A stretch of DNA of 44,017 bases from an uncultured Ileibacterium sp. (GTDB lineage Bacteria > Bacillota > Clostridia > Peptostreptococcales > Anaerovoracaceae). Shown one piece after another: positions 32,776-41,479 of this stretch. Numbering within the stretch: the first letter of the stretch is position 1; each line of letters begins with the position of its first letter. The notes below the pieces were generated by a model. That model did no database searches. It saw nothing but the letters and a program-made list of their open reading frames with translations, and was not told the origin of the DNA. Location: assembly GCA_902488835.1 (NCBI GenBank), contig CABTXQ010000006.1, forward strand, positions 1 to 44,017, written 5' to 3'. The position numbers and the translations under genes were made by a program.

Positions 32776-34110
32776 GTGGACAGTAATATCTTTAGTAAAA
32801 GATTTTCATCTTTTCGAATTATTATTTTGGGATTTATGTCCATCATATTTGTTGGAGCGTTATTACTTTCAATTCCATTATCATCAAAATCCGGTGAATG
32901 GACATCATTTCATGATGCTTTATTTACCTCTACTTCTGCTATCTGTGTTACCGGCCTTGTCGTTAAGGATACTGCATCTTACTGGTCTTTGTTCGGTCAG
33001 ATTATTATACTTATTTTGATTCAGGTCGGCGGACTTGGTATTGTCACGGTAGCTGCTTTTATTGCAACCCTTTCCGGCAGAAAAATTTCACTTCTTGAGC
33101 GTAATACTTTAGTTGAAAGTTTTTCCGGTCATCAGATTGCAGGTGCCGTAAAGATGACTTTATTTATTTTCAAGGCTGTATTCATATTTGAATTCATTGG
33201 AGCCCTAGTCATGCTTCCAACCTTTATTAAAAAGTTTGGAGCGGAAGGAATATGGATGTCGATTTTTCATTCTGTCTCTGCTTTTTGTAATGCAGGTTTC
33301 GACATAATGGGAGAACATACGGGTAATTTTTCATCACTTATATCTTTCAGTAACAACTTTAACATTGTTATTCCGATTGTATTTTTGATAATATTCGGCG
33401 GAATGGGTTTTCTAACCTGGGATGATATTGCAGAACATAAATTTCATCTAAAGCGATATAGCATGCAAACAAAAACTGTTCTTACAGTTACTATTATTTT
33501 GATTCTAATTCCTACGCTAATATTGTTTTTCAATGATTTCTCAGCATATGGATTAAAGGATAGATTCTGCCTTTCTTTATTCCAAGCGGTAACTCCGAGG
33601 ACCGCCGGTTTTAATACAATCGATCTTAATGCTATCACAAGTTCAGGTAGAGTATTAATAATTATACTAATGCTTATCGGAGGTTCTCCCGGTTCTACGG
33701 CAGGCGGTATCAAAACAACAACGGTTGCGGTTCTTATAGCAAATATGATATCTGTTATTAAAAGAGAAAAATCACCACATTTGTTTGGGCGAAGAATTAA
33801 TGACCAGGCTGTAAAAAATGCGGCAACCTTACTTCTTATATATCTTTTTTCTTCAATAGCAGGAGCTATGGCAATAAGTATTATCGAAGGAATCCCTTTT
33901 GAAAAGTGCATCTTTGAAACTGCTTCTGCAATTGGAACGGTTGGTTTATCACTTGGGATAACGACTTCAATCGGTCTCGCTTCTCATATGATTTTGATAG
34001 CTTTGATGTTTCTCGGAAGGGTTGGCGGTCTAACGCTTCTATTTGCCGCTGTAAACAGTGACGGAGTGGAAGTTTCGCAATATCCGGTTGAAAAAATTAA
34101 TGTCGGTTAA
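32776..34110 (+). CDS. ktrB: Potassium uptake channel subunit, KtrB/TrkH family
   Basis: A 444-residue membrane protein of the KtrB/TrkH superfamily that imports K+, usually coupled to Na+. It is built from four M1-P-M2 repeats; the first selectivity segment reads TSTSAICVTGLVV (about 52-64), and others are SAFCNAGFD (about 173) and GGSPGSTAGGIKTTT (about 302). The start is GTG 32776-32778 with CGGAGG nine bases upstream. Its regulatory partner follows 14 bases later. Length is normal for KtrB. Confidence 0.9.
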   Translation: MDSNIFSKRFSSFRIIILGFMSIIFVGALLLSIPLSSKSGEWTSFHDALFTSTSAICVTGLVVKDTASYWSLFGQIIILILIQVGGLGIVTVAAFIATLSGRKISLLERNTLVESFSGHQIAGAVKMTLFIFKAVFIFEFIGALVMLPTFIKKFGAEGIWMSIFHSVSAFCNAGFDIMGEHTGNFSSLISFSNNFNIVIPIVFLIIFGGMGFLTWDDIAEHKFHLKRYSMQTKTVLTVTIILILIPTLILFFNDFSAYGLKDRFCLSLFQAVTPRTAGFNTIDLNAITSSGRVLIIILMLIGGSPGSTAGGIKTTTVAVLIANMISVIKREKSPHLFGRRINDQAVKNAATLLLIYLFSSIAGAMAISIIEGIPFEKCIFETASAIGTVGLSLGITTSIGLASHMILIALMFLGRVGGLTLLFAAVNSDGVEVSQYPVEKINVG

Positions 34111-34124
34111 CGGAGGTATCTTAA

Positions 34125-34772
34125 ATGAAATCTATACTATTGATTGGAATTCACAGCTTTGGTTCCCTACTTGCCAAGCAGTTTAGCAAACAGGGACATG
34201 AGGTAATGGCGATTGACAGGGAAGAAAGCCGAATTAATGAAATACTTCCCTATGTCACGGATGCACAGATTGGAGACAGCACAAACGAAAAATTTCTCAG
34301 AACACTTGGTATAAATAACTATGACATTTGCATTGTAACAATTGGTGGAGATTTTCAAAGCTCGCTTGAAACGACATCTCTTCTTAAAGAACTGGGAGGA
34401 AAACTCGTAGTTTCGAGAGCGGACCGTGATGTTCAGACAAAGTTTCTCTTGCGTAACGGTGCTGATGAGGTATTAAATCCAGAAAAACAGGTCGCTGAAT
34501 GGGCGGCAATACGTTATGGTTCCAATCATATACTTGACTATATTAAGCTTGATGATGAGCATGCGATTTTTGAAGTTCCTGTACCAACGGACTGGGCAGA
34601 AAGAAGTATTGGCCAGATAGACATACGTAAAAAACACAACATAACAATAATCGCCGTTAAGGATCATGGAGAAGTTGATCTTTCAATTACACCGGAAACA
34701 ATTTTGAAACCGAGTATGACTATGCTCGTATTAGGAGAAAAGAAATCTATCAAAAAATGTTTTCATATATAA
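34125..34772 (+). CDS. ktrA: Potassium uptake regulatory subunit, KtrA/TrkA family (RCK)
   Basis: A 215-residue cytosolic RCK_N plus RCK_C protein that forms the nucleotide-gated ring on KtrB. The N-terminal Rossmann fold carries IGIHSFGSLLA where most KtrA have GLGRFG, followed by the acidic AIDRE strand end that binds the adenosine ribose. The linker and RCK_C domain (from about residue 135) end in LVLGE. AACGGAGG lies upstream of the ATG. The stop is two bases from the stop of the convergent trmB fusion gene, with no visible terminator between them. Confidence 0.9.
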   Translation: MKSILLIGIHSFGSLLAKQFSKQGHEVMAIDREESRINEILPYVTDAQIGDSTNEKFLRTLGINNYDICIVTIGGDFQSSLETTSLLKELGGKLVVSRADRDVQTKFLLRNGADEVLNPEKQVAEWAAIRYGSNHILDYIKLDDEHAIFEVPVPTDWAERSIGQIDIRKKHNITIIAVKDHGEVDLSITPETILKPSMTMLVLGEKKSIKKCFHI

Positions 34773-34774
34773 TA

Positions 34775-36694
34775 TCAATAATTTTCCATAGCATTCTTAA
34801 TTATCAAAGGCAGCTTCTCACATTTGTCCTTAGAAATTGATGCTATTGAAACCCTGACTCCACCTTTATTAAGAGGAACAACAAACACATTATCATCTTC
34901 AAGACTTGTGGCAAGCTCATCAGGTCTTTCGCATGGAATTGTTGCAAAGAACCCCGCTCTAAACGGAAGAATTTCAAGTCCACATTCTTTTGATGCTTTC
35001 TCAAACGCTCTTCCCCTATCCATTAGAATCTCACGAAATTTCTTTCTTTCCTCTGTTACTTTTGAAAGCAGCTTGTTGCTTCCATATATTTTTTCTATTA
35101 CCTCTTGAGGAGCTCTTGGTGAATTTGACCAAGTTGCCCTTGAAGAATATTTACATACCATTTCGAACTCTTTTGCCAGCTCATCTGTACCCGCAAGACA
35201 TATCAGAGCTGCACATCTCATCCCATACAGAGTAAAAGTCTTTGATGCACTATATGCAAAAAGTATCATAATATCATCTTCAAGTTTTTCAAGAATAGGA
35301 AGAAAAGATCTCGCCTTATCTTCATCATCTGAGAAATCTATATATGCTACATCTACAAGAAATGTAATTTTCTTATCTTCTTTATTTGCTTCGTTCAACA
35401 CTCTAACCACTGATTCAAAGTCTTTATCGGAAAGAGAATATCCTGTAGGGTTGTTTGCAGGTGTATTGATAATTACAAGGAGGCGTTCCTGATTTCTTAG
35501 TATCTTCTTAACGCTTTTCTCAAAGTCAGCTATATGAAAGCTTCCATCACTGGAAAAAAGCTCAAAAGTCTCCATACTTCTTCCCTGTTCATCCATTATG
35601 TTCTTATAAGGTCCCCAGTGCCAATCATGTGTGAGTATCTTATCCCCTATTGAACTATAATTTGCAACAGCATTCCTTATTGCTGCAGTACCACCTGGAG
35701 AAGCAACAACAGCGGTCTTTCTATTTGTCTTGAAATTTCCGAATGCAGCTTTCTTAATTGATTCTCTAAAGCCTTCTATCCCAGCGATTGGAGCATATGT
35801 AGCATATTCGTAAGGATCTAATGACCTCATTACCTCATCCACCGATGAAAGTATCATTGGATTTCCCAAATCATCTAAAAATGTTCCGACCGTTGCGTTA
35901 ATGACTTTGTCGTGTCCGAACTTATCAGTTGCAATTCTCGCTCTCTCGTTTACCCCAAAGATTTTATCTTCCTTAGGAATAGACCTTCCATTAAATGCCG
36001 CCATTGATTCATTCTTTGTCTTTTCTGAACTATCCTTCATTGATGTTTTTCCCCTGACTACTCTTATGTAATTTATATTTTCTCCGAGTCCACTGAATTT
36101 CATCTCATATTCAGTCTTTATATTATCCTTTCCAAGCTCGCTTCTATGTAAATCTCTTGTCAAATCTTTGATACAAAGGTTTTCCGAAAGCATTTCTCTC
36201 ACGCTGAAATCAAATAGATCATCATTATCAGTTTTGAAAAAAAGCTCTCCGTCTTCTTTCAATATTGTAAAATATTGTCTAAGCTTATCTCTGTGGGTCA
36301 GCCTGTGTTTTGCTGTCCTCGGCTTCGGAAGCGGATCGCTGAAGTTCAAATAAATCGCATCAATTGACCCCGGTAAAAACCACTCCCTTATGTCTTCGAT
36401 GTATTCGGGAATAAAAATCACATTCTTTAGCTCCCTATCCCTCACCTTTTCCATAGCCCTAAGAAGAACACTTCTGTTTCCCTCAATAGCTACAATGAGA
36501 CTTTTTGGATTAGCTTCTGCAAGTGAAGCAGTGAATATTCCTTTACCACAGCCTATCTCTAAACAAATTTTTTCCGCTGAAAAATTAAGTATATCCTTAT
36601 CCCATTCATTAATGTGGGATTTCGGATCATATACTATCATATCGCTATATAGCTTATATTTACTTTCTAAATTTTTAACTTTCCTCTGTCTCAA
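34775..36694 (-). CDS. Fusion of TrmB (tRNA m7G46 methyltransferase) with a PLP aminotransferase
   Basis: One uninterrupted frame of about 639 residues with two enzymes. Numbering is from the upstream TTG at 36730. Residues 13-228 are TrmB: SAM motif CLEIGCGKGIFTASLA (about 56), NFSDPLPKPRTAKHRLTH (129-146) and a TEYEMKF end. Residues about 255-650 are a fold-type I aminotransferase: SPGGTAAIRNA (344), NTPANNPTGY (422), DVAYIDF (460) and the PLP lysine in AYSASKTFTLYGMR (about 497). I place the start at TTG 36692-36694, giving RQRKVKNLESKYKL as in TrmB; a TTG at 36730 overlaps ecfT. An internal ATG (36038-36040) preceded by AGGGG could also express the aminotransferase alone. It is the last gene of the ecf operon. 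Confidence 0.88.
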   Translation of the reverse strand: MRQRKVKNLESKYKLYSDMIVYDPKSHINEWDKDILNFSAEKICLEIGCGKGIFTASLAEANPKSLIVAIEGNRSVLLRAMEKVRDRELKNVIFIPEYIEDIREWFLPGSIDAIYLNFSDPLPKPRTAKHRLTHRDKLRQYFTILKEDGELFFKTDNDDLFDFSVREMLSENLCIKDLTRDLHRSELGKDNIKTEYEMKFSGLGENINYIRVVRGKTSMKDSSEKTKNESMAAFNGRSIPKEDKIFGVNERARIATDKFGHDKVINATVGTFLDDLGNPMILSSVDEVMRSLDPYEYATYAPIAGIEGFRESIKKAAFGNFKTNRKTAVVASPGGTAAIRNAVANYSSIGDKILTHDWHWGPYKNIMDEQGRSMETFELFSSDGSFHIADFEKSVKKILRNQERLLVIINTPANNPTGYSLSDKDFESVVRVLNEANKEDKKITFLVDVAYIDFSDDEDKARSFLPILEKLEDDIMILFAYSASKTFTLYGMRCAALICLAGTDELAKEFEMVCKYSSRATWSNSPRAPQEVIEKIYGSNKLLSKVTEERKKFREILMDRGRAFEKASKECGLEILPFRAGFFATIPCERPDELATSLEDDNVFVVPLNKGGVRVSIASISKDKCEKLPLIIKNAMENY

Positions 36695-36714
36695 TAAATC
36701 AACCTGTAAAATTA

Positions 36715-37530
36715 CTAATGAAAATGCCAACCGCCAATGAATCTGGTTGCACTTACGATTAAGAAAAAGATAATCACGATGATAAAAGCGAATACATCGA
36801 TTCTCTTAAACGAAATGTGATTCATGCGAGTCCTATTTTTTCCTCCGTGATAACATCTCGCTTCCATTGCAAGAGCAAGATCTTGAGCTATTTTGAATGA
36901 GCCTATAAATAACGGCACCAATATCGGTATGAGGCTTTTTGCACGCCTTATCACATTACCCGATTCAAAGTCTGCACCCCTCGCCTGCTGTGCCTTGATG
37001 ATTTTATCCGTTTCGTCCATGAGAGTTGGTATAAATCTAAGTGCAATGCTCATCATAAGGGCAATTTCACCGCTAGGAACTCCTATAAAAGAAAGTGGTG
37101 AAAGGAGCTTCTCAAGTCCGTCCGTAAGTTCTATTGGTTTGGTGCAAAGTGTAAGCATTGATGTACCGACTATCAATAAGACTAACCTTATTGCAACGAA
37201 AATAGCTCGATATAGTCCCTCATAGGTTATCGTAAGAAACCTCCAGTGCCAAAGCACCCTTCCATCCATCATAAAAAGATTTAGGATAAAGGTAAAAATT
37301 ATTATTACAAATATTACCTTAAGTCCTCTGAAAATAAATTTAACAGGTACACGAGATGCAGCTATCACTATAGCTAAACCCAATGAGAGAGCAAGAAATC
37401 CAATAAAATTATTGACAACAAACGTCTCTATAATATAAAAAAATGTTATTATTATCTTCGTCCTCGGATCGAGCGAATGTATTGAAGAATCTGATGGAAA
37501 ATATTGTCCAAGCGTTATATCTCTAATCAT
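36715..37530 (-). CDS. ecfT: ECF transporter transmembrane subunit
   Basis: A 271-residue membrane protein with about five to six spans. It is the EcfT scaffold of energy-coupling-factor transporters, joining the EcfA1/EcfA2 ATPases to vitamin- or metal-binding S components encoded elsewhere. The coupling-helix motifs QQARGADF (about 182) and AMEARCYHGG (about 223) match the two conserved A-R-G/A-R-C EcfT signatures. ATG 37528-37530 overlaps the ecfA2 stop by 8 bases and is preceded by GAGGG. Confidence 0.93.
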   Translation of the reverse strand: MIRDITLGQYFPSDSSIHSLDPRTKIIITFFYIIETFVVNNFIGFLALSLGLAIVIAASRVPVKFIFRGLKVIFVIIIFTFILNLFMMDGRVLWHWRFLTITYEGLYRAIFVAIRLVLLIVGTSMLTLCTKPIELTDGLEKLLSPLSFIGVPSGEIALMMSIALRFIPTLMDETDKIIKAQQARGADFESGNVIRRAKSLIPILVPLFIGSFKIAQDLALAMEARCYHGGKNRTRMNHISFKRIDVFAFIIVIIFFLIVSATRFIGGWHFH

Positions 37531-38377
37531 CAAGCACCCTCAACAGTTCTTTCGAAGCATCTAGCGTAGTAAAAACGTCCTTATTTAAATTTGGTATTTC
37601 CTCTGCAATTCTATGCATAATCCTTGTTACCTTTGGCAAATCAAGTCCGATTTTTTTCAAATCATCTTCTCTTGAGAAAACTTCTTTTGGACTTCCTTCC
37701 ATAGCAATATTGCCTTTGTCAAGAACAATAATCTTATCAGCAAGCACCGCAATATCGTTCATGTTGTGAGATACGAAGATGAGAACCATCTCCTCCTTTA
37801 CTTGAATATCCTTTATTAGCTTGATTAACTCAAGTCTTGATTCCGGATCGAGTCCGGCTGTCGGTTCATCCAAAATAAGGACTTCCGGTTTCATAGCAAT
37901 GACTCCAGCAATTGCCACTCTTCTTTTCTGTCCTCCTGACAATTCAAAAGGGGATCTTTCCCCGATTTCATCGTAGTCAAGCCCAACCTTATCTAAAGCT
38001 TCTCTTGCTATATGTTCGAGCTCTTCGGGGTCATCTATACCAAGATTCGATGGCCCGAAAATTACATCCTTCTTAACTGTTTCTTCAAATAGCTGGTATT
38101 CCGGATATTGAAATACAAGTCCAACTTTTTTTCTTATCTTAACGAGTGGAAAATTCTCTTCTGTTATTCGATCTTCTCCTATGATAACATCTCCCTCATC
38201 AGGGCGAAGAAGTCCATTTAACATCTGTAAAAGAGTGGATTTACCGGACCCCGTATGACCAATAACTCCAAGAACTGAGTTTTTTTCTACGTCAAAACTT
38301 ACGTTCTCAAGTGCTTTTCCCTCGTTTGGAAAATCTTTATTATATGTATAACTAAGATTTTTTACCTGTATATACAT
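37523..38377 (-). CDS. ecfA2: ECF transporter ATP-binding subunit A2
   Basis: A 284-residue ATPase: Walker A GHTGSGKSTL (about 36), Q-loop FQYPEYQLFEETV (a feature of EcfA2), signature LSGGQKRR, Walker B VLILDEPTAGLDP, switch His in FVSHNM, and a C-terminal EcfA dimerisation region. ATG follows the ecfA1 stop directly, with GGGAGAG overlapping the end of ecfA1. Confidence 0.94.
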   Translation of the reverse strand: MYIQVKNLSYTYNKDFPNEGKALENVSFDVEKNSVLGVIGHTGSGKSTLLQMLNGLLRPDEGDVIIGEDRITEENFPLVKIRKKVGLVFQYPEYQLFEETVKKDVIFGPSNLGIDDPEELEHIAREALDKVGLDYDEIGERSPFELSGGQKRRVAIAGVIAMKPEVLILDEPTAGLDPESRLELIKLIKDIQVKEEMVLIFVSHNMNDIAVLADKIIVLDKGNIAMEGSPKEVFSREDDLKKIGLDLPKVTRIMHRIAEEIPNLNKDVFTTLDASKELLRVLDD

Positions 38378-39235
38378 TTATTCTCTCCCGGAAGCTTCTT
38401 TAATAAATGCATCAATAAATTCTTCTTCTTTAATGATATCGCTATCCATCTTTATTCCACTTTCATTTAGCCTTTTTCTTAGATTAATAACAACGGGTAA
38501 TTCCATTCCTGCATTCTTGACAGCATCAATGTCAGAAAAAAATGCAGCAGGAGTGTCATCTTTAATTATTCTTCCCTTTTTCATTACAACAATTCTTGGA
38601 GCCTTAATTGCCTCTTCCATGAAATGGGTTATCAATATAACGCCAATGCCCTTTGCATTGAGATCCTTGATGATTTCCATAACCTTTCGTTTTCCATCAG
38701 GGTCAAGCATAGCTGTCGGTTCATCAAAGATTATGCACTCAGGCTTCATTGCTATAGCACCTGCAATAGCAATTCTCTGCTTCTGTCCACCTGATAACCT
38801 ATGTGGAACCTTATGCCTGTAATCATACATGTCGACAGATTTAAGAGCCTCGTCAACCCTTATCCTGATCTCATCAGGCGGTATACCAAGATTCTCAGGG
38901 CCGAATGCAACATCATCTTCAACAATAGACGAAACTATTTGGTTATCCGGATTCTGGAAAACCATGGCAACACGGCTTCTGATATCATAGATTTTATCCT
39001 GATCCTCTGTAAGCATCCCATCAACTGTAACACTTCCGTCCTTCGGTAGTAAAATTCCGTTGATCATCTTTGCAAGTGTTGATTTACCAGATCCGTTCTT
39101 TCCGATGACTGCAACAAACTCACCCTTATCAATGCTTAGGTTTACTCCGTCAATTGCCCTTTCTTTCTTGGCTTCTTTATCTTCAGAGCTTGATCTATAT
39201 TCAAATGTAAGATTTTTTATTTCTATAAATGACAT
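38378..39235 (-). CDS. ecfA1: ECF transporter ATP-binding subunit A1
   Basis: A 285-residue ATPase: Walker A GKNGSGKSTL (about 42), FQNPDNQIVSSIVEDDVAFGPEN (Q-loop of EcfA1), LSGGQKQR, IIFDEPTAMLDP and LITHFMEEA. It is the first gene of the operon ecfA1-ecfA2-ecfT-trmB fusion. The promoter (39245-39273) lies so close to the ATG that the transcript probably starts at or within a few bases of the start codon. No ribosome binding site is present. Confidence 0.94.
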   Translation of the reverse strand: MSFIEIKNLTFEYRSSSEDKEAKKERAIDGVNLSIDKGEFVAVIGKNGSGKSTLAKMINGILLPKDGSVTVDGMLTEDQDKIYDIRSRVAMVFQNPDNQIVSSIVEDDVAFGPENLGIPPDEIRIRVDEALKSVDMYDYRHKVPHRLSGGQKQRIAIAGAIAMKPECIIFDEPTAMLDPDGKRKVMEIIKDLNAKGIGVILITHFMEEAIKAPRIVVMKKGRIIKDDTPAAFFSDIDAVKNAGMELPVVINLRKRLNESGIKMDSDIIKEEEFIDAFIKEASGRE

Positions 39236-39244
39236 AGCCGAATT

Positions 39245-39273
39245 ATTATATATTATGTGATATATTTATGCAA
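39245..39273 (-). promoter_or_regulatory. Promoter of the ecf operon, apparently leaderless
   Basis: Minus-strand TTGCAT (39268-39273), 17-base spacer and TATAAT (39245-39250). Only nine bases separate the -10 from the ecfA1 ATG, so +1 would fall within about 0-4 bases of the start codon. Confidence 0.6.
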
Positions 39274-39322
39274 TAAAAGAGCGACAGCTGTGATGTCTGA
39301 AAGAATTGCACAGTCTGTCGCT
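39274..39322 (-). terminator. Terminator of trxA
   Basis: AGCGACAG (39280-39287), extended by CTGTG, pairs with CACAG plus CTGTCGCT (39315-39322) around a 15-base loop with one bulged T. On the minus strand a T-rich run follows. It overlaps the upstream edge of the ecf promoter. Confidence 0.75.
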
Positions 39323-39336
39323 TTTTATTAAAATTT

Positions 39337-39645
39337 TTACTTCATTAGGTCAAGAATAGCATTCTCTTGTAATACTCCGGATTCCTTGTACGTGATTTCG
39401 CCATTCTTCATTACCATGATAGTCGGTATGCTCATAACACCATACTCCATAGCAAGCTCCTGCTGTTCATCTACATTTACCTTACCAATCTTAAAGCTGT
39501 CATTTTCAGACGCAACTTTATCGATTATAGGTCCCTGCATCTGACATGGGCCACACCAATCAGCATAAAAATCAACTAGCACAGGCTTATCGGACTTCTT
39601 AACTTCCTCTTCAAAATTATCTTTTGTAAGTTTTATAACTTCCAT
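39337..39645 (-). CDS. trxA: Thioredoxin
   Basis: A 102-residue cytosolic disulfide reductase. The active site WCGPC is at residues 31-35 (ADWCGPC) and the cis-proline in SIPT near residue 73. Length and order are standard. AGGAGG lies upstream of the ATG, about 75 bases beyond the FAD oxidoreductase stop. It may be reached by read-through from the cooS operon or use its own TATAAT near 39690. Adjacency to the CO dehydrogenase-linked oxidoreductase hints at a redox role. Confidence 0.95.
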   Translation of the reverse strand: MEVIKLTKDNFEEEVKKSDKPVLVDFYADWCGPCQMQGPIIDKVASENDSFKIGKVNVDEQQELAMEYGVMSIPTIMVMKNGEITYKESGVLQENAILDLMK

Positions 39646-39720
39646 CTAAAACCTCCTAATCTCTTAAATTAATGATATATAGTATTCATTATACAGTATA
39701 TGGTCGGCTTTTTCATCTTT

Positions 39721-40995
39721 TTATGCATATACATACTGTCCTCTATCGTCAGTTGCATAAAAATCTGCAAAGGAAAGTTTGAAGACCTTGTTCTCGCTAT
39801 CCTTAATTATATCTTGGATGTTAATCTTATTTTTTATGATATGTTGATATACTCCGGCATAGTTGAGATTTTTACCCTGAAGGACAACGCTATCAAGTAC
39901 ACCATTTCTTATTATTGCTCTCCTGTATCCGAATGAGTCCTGCTGTTCTATGACCCTATCGCCTTCTTCTGCCTTTCCGCTTCCAAGTGAGAGTGTTGCC
40001 AGACCATAAAAGTTCATGGTATTCTTCATCGCATATGTGTCATCATAGACTTTGTCATATCCGCACATATTATATGCTGCAACCTCTGCTTCTTTCTTCG
40101 CATTAGGCCATGTTCCAGAAAGCCCTGTTGCGTTTCCTGCTGCATAGACATCTTTGACATTAGTTCTCATATGGTCATCAACCTCTATAAATCTGTCAAT
40201 TTTTATGGAGCTCCCCTCAAGGAATTTTATTGAAGCACGCTCTCCAGCAGCAGATATTACAAGATCACATTTTACTTCTGTTCCATTGTCCAGAATAATT
40301 GAGGTAATGTTTCCATTAACATCCATCTTGGTATCACTAACCTTTCTACCGAGTTCGAATTTGCATCCGTCATCTTCAAAAAGTTTCTGATACATGTCTC
40401 CTGCTTTTTTACACAACTGCATAGGAATTATTGAAAGAGCCATGTCTATTACTGTAATATTTTTACCACGTTCAAGCATGCCATATGCAGCATCTATTCC
40501 GACAAGTCCGGCACCGATAATAGCGATGTCATTTGCATCTTTTGCCTTCTCTCTTATTATCTCGGCTTCTCTAAGATGTCTAAAGCAGTAAACATTCTTG
40601 GCTTCCCTTAACCCCGGTGCAGGTGGTATGAAACCATTAGACCCCGTCGCAATAAGCAGCTTATCATAGCTTACCTCTTCGATTTTTGCACTAGAGTTTG
40701 CTTCACTTATTTGATCATTTAATGGAATTATACTTACAATCTTTTTATCCGTATCTACTGAAGATATTGTGTATCCCCTAAAGAACTCAATATTAAGTTC
40801 TTCTTCCATCTCTTTAGGAATAAATGACATCTCCTCTACGCTTCGTTCTCCTGAAAGGTATTTATGAAGCATGCATCTTGAGTGAATATTCATGTCTTCC
40901 ATTATTATCGTAATTTTTGAGTCTTTTTCCAAGGAGCGAATTTGTTCTGCAGCTTTTATTCCGGCAGCTCCACCGCCAATTATCAAATGTTTCAT
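39721..40995 (-). CDS. FAD/NAD-dependent oxidoreductase associated with CO dehydrogenase
   Basis: A 424-residue flavoprotein of the pyridine nucleotide-disulfide oxidoreductase fold. FAD-binding GGGAAGIKAAE is at residues 8-18, the NAD-binding Rossmann IGAGLVGIDAA near 160, and the closing FAD motif VYAAGNATG near 285. There is no redox disulfide in the N-terminal domain, so it resembles NADH:acceptor or ferredoxin-NAD reductases. The gene lies two bases after cooF and shares an operon with cooS. This cooS-cooF-reductase arrangement is known in several anaerobes and is thought to pass electrons from CO to NAD(P) or to peroxide-detoxifying partners. Confidence 0.85.
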   Translation of the reverse strand: MKHLIIGGGAAGIKAAEQIRSLEKDSKITIIMEDMNIHSRCMLHKYLSGERSVEEMSFIPKEMEEELNIEFFRGYTISSVDTDKKIVSIIPLNDQISEANSSAKIEEVSYDKLLIATGSNGFIPPAPGLREAKNVYCFRHLREAEIIREKAKDANDIAIIGAGLVGIDAAYGMLERGKNITVIDMALSIIPMQLCKKAGDMYQKLFEDDGCKFELGRKVSDTKMDVNGNITSIILDNGTEVKCDLVISAAGERASIKFLEGSSIKIDRFIEVDDHMRTNVKDVYAAGNATGLSGTWPNAKKEAEVAAYNMCGYDKVYDDTYAMKNTMNFYGLATLSLGSGKAEEGDRVIEQQDSFGYRRAIIRNGVLDSVVLQGKNLNYAGVYQHIIKNKINIQDIIKDSENKVFKLSFADFYATDDRGQYVYA

Positions 40996-40997
40996 TC

Positions 40998-41468
40998 CTA
41001 CACCTCCTCTACATAGATCGCCTTCTTAGGACATGCAGCAACACATCTTGGGCCGTCTTCTCTTTCTCCGCAAAAATCGCACTTTATTAGAACTCTATGT
41101 TCTTTAGCATCAGGTTTCAGGACTCCGTAAGGACAGCTCATTACACACATGAAGCAGGAAGCACATCTTGATTCATCATATTCAACATGACCAGTTTCTG
41201 GATTTTTTTGTAAAGCTCCGCTCATACAAGCCATTACACATTCCGGTTCATCGCAGTGTCTACAGAAGATAGGCTTGTAATTTCCATCCTTGTCTTTAAC
41301 GATATGATTCCTTGATTCATTCTTAATATCTGTTAAATCAAGGTCATATAAATCAGACCATTTCTGCTCTTTATTTTGATCAATATCATCTCTATGTGCC
41401 TGCATACAAGCAATACTGCAATTTTTACAGCCATCACACTTCGACGCATCTATGAAAATCCTTTTCAT
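40998..41468 (-). CDS. cooF: CooF-type four-cluster ferredoxin
   Basis: A 156-residue iron-sulfur electron carrier with four [4Fe-4S] cysteine sets: CDGCKNCSIAC (about 12), CRHCDEPECVMAC (about 72), CASCFMCVMSCP (about 101) and CDFCGEREDGPRCVAACP (about 130). The order matches CooF/HycB-type proteins that take electrons from CooS. ATG 41466-41468 has AGGAGGTGATC upstream and follows cooS by 11 bases. Confidence 0.9.
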   Translation of the reverse strand: MKRIFIDASKCDGCKNCSIACMQAHRDDIDQNKEQKWSDLYDLDLTDIKNESRNHIVKDKDGNYKPIFCRHCDEPECVMACMSGALQKNPETGHVEYDESRCASCFMCVMSCPYGVLKPDAKEHRVLIKCDFCGEREDGPRCVAACPKKAIYVEEV

Positions 41469-41479
41469 ATGATCACCTC

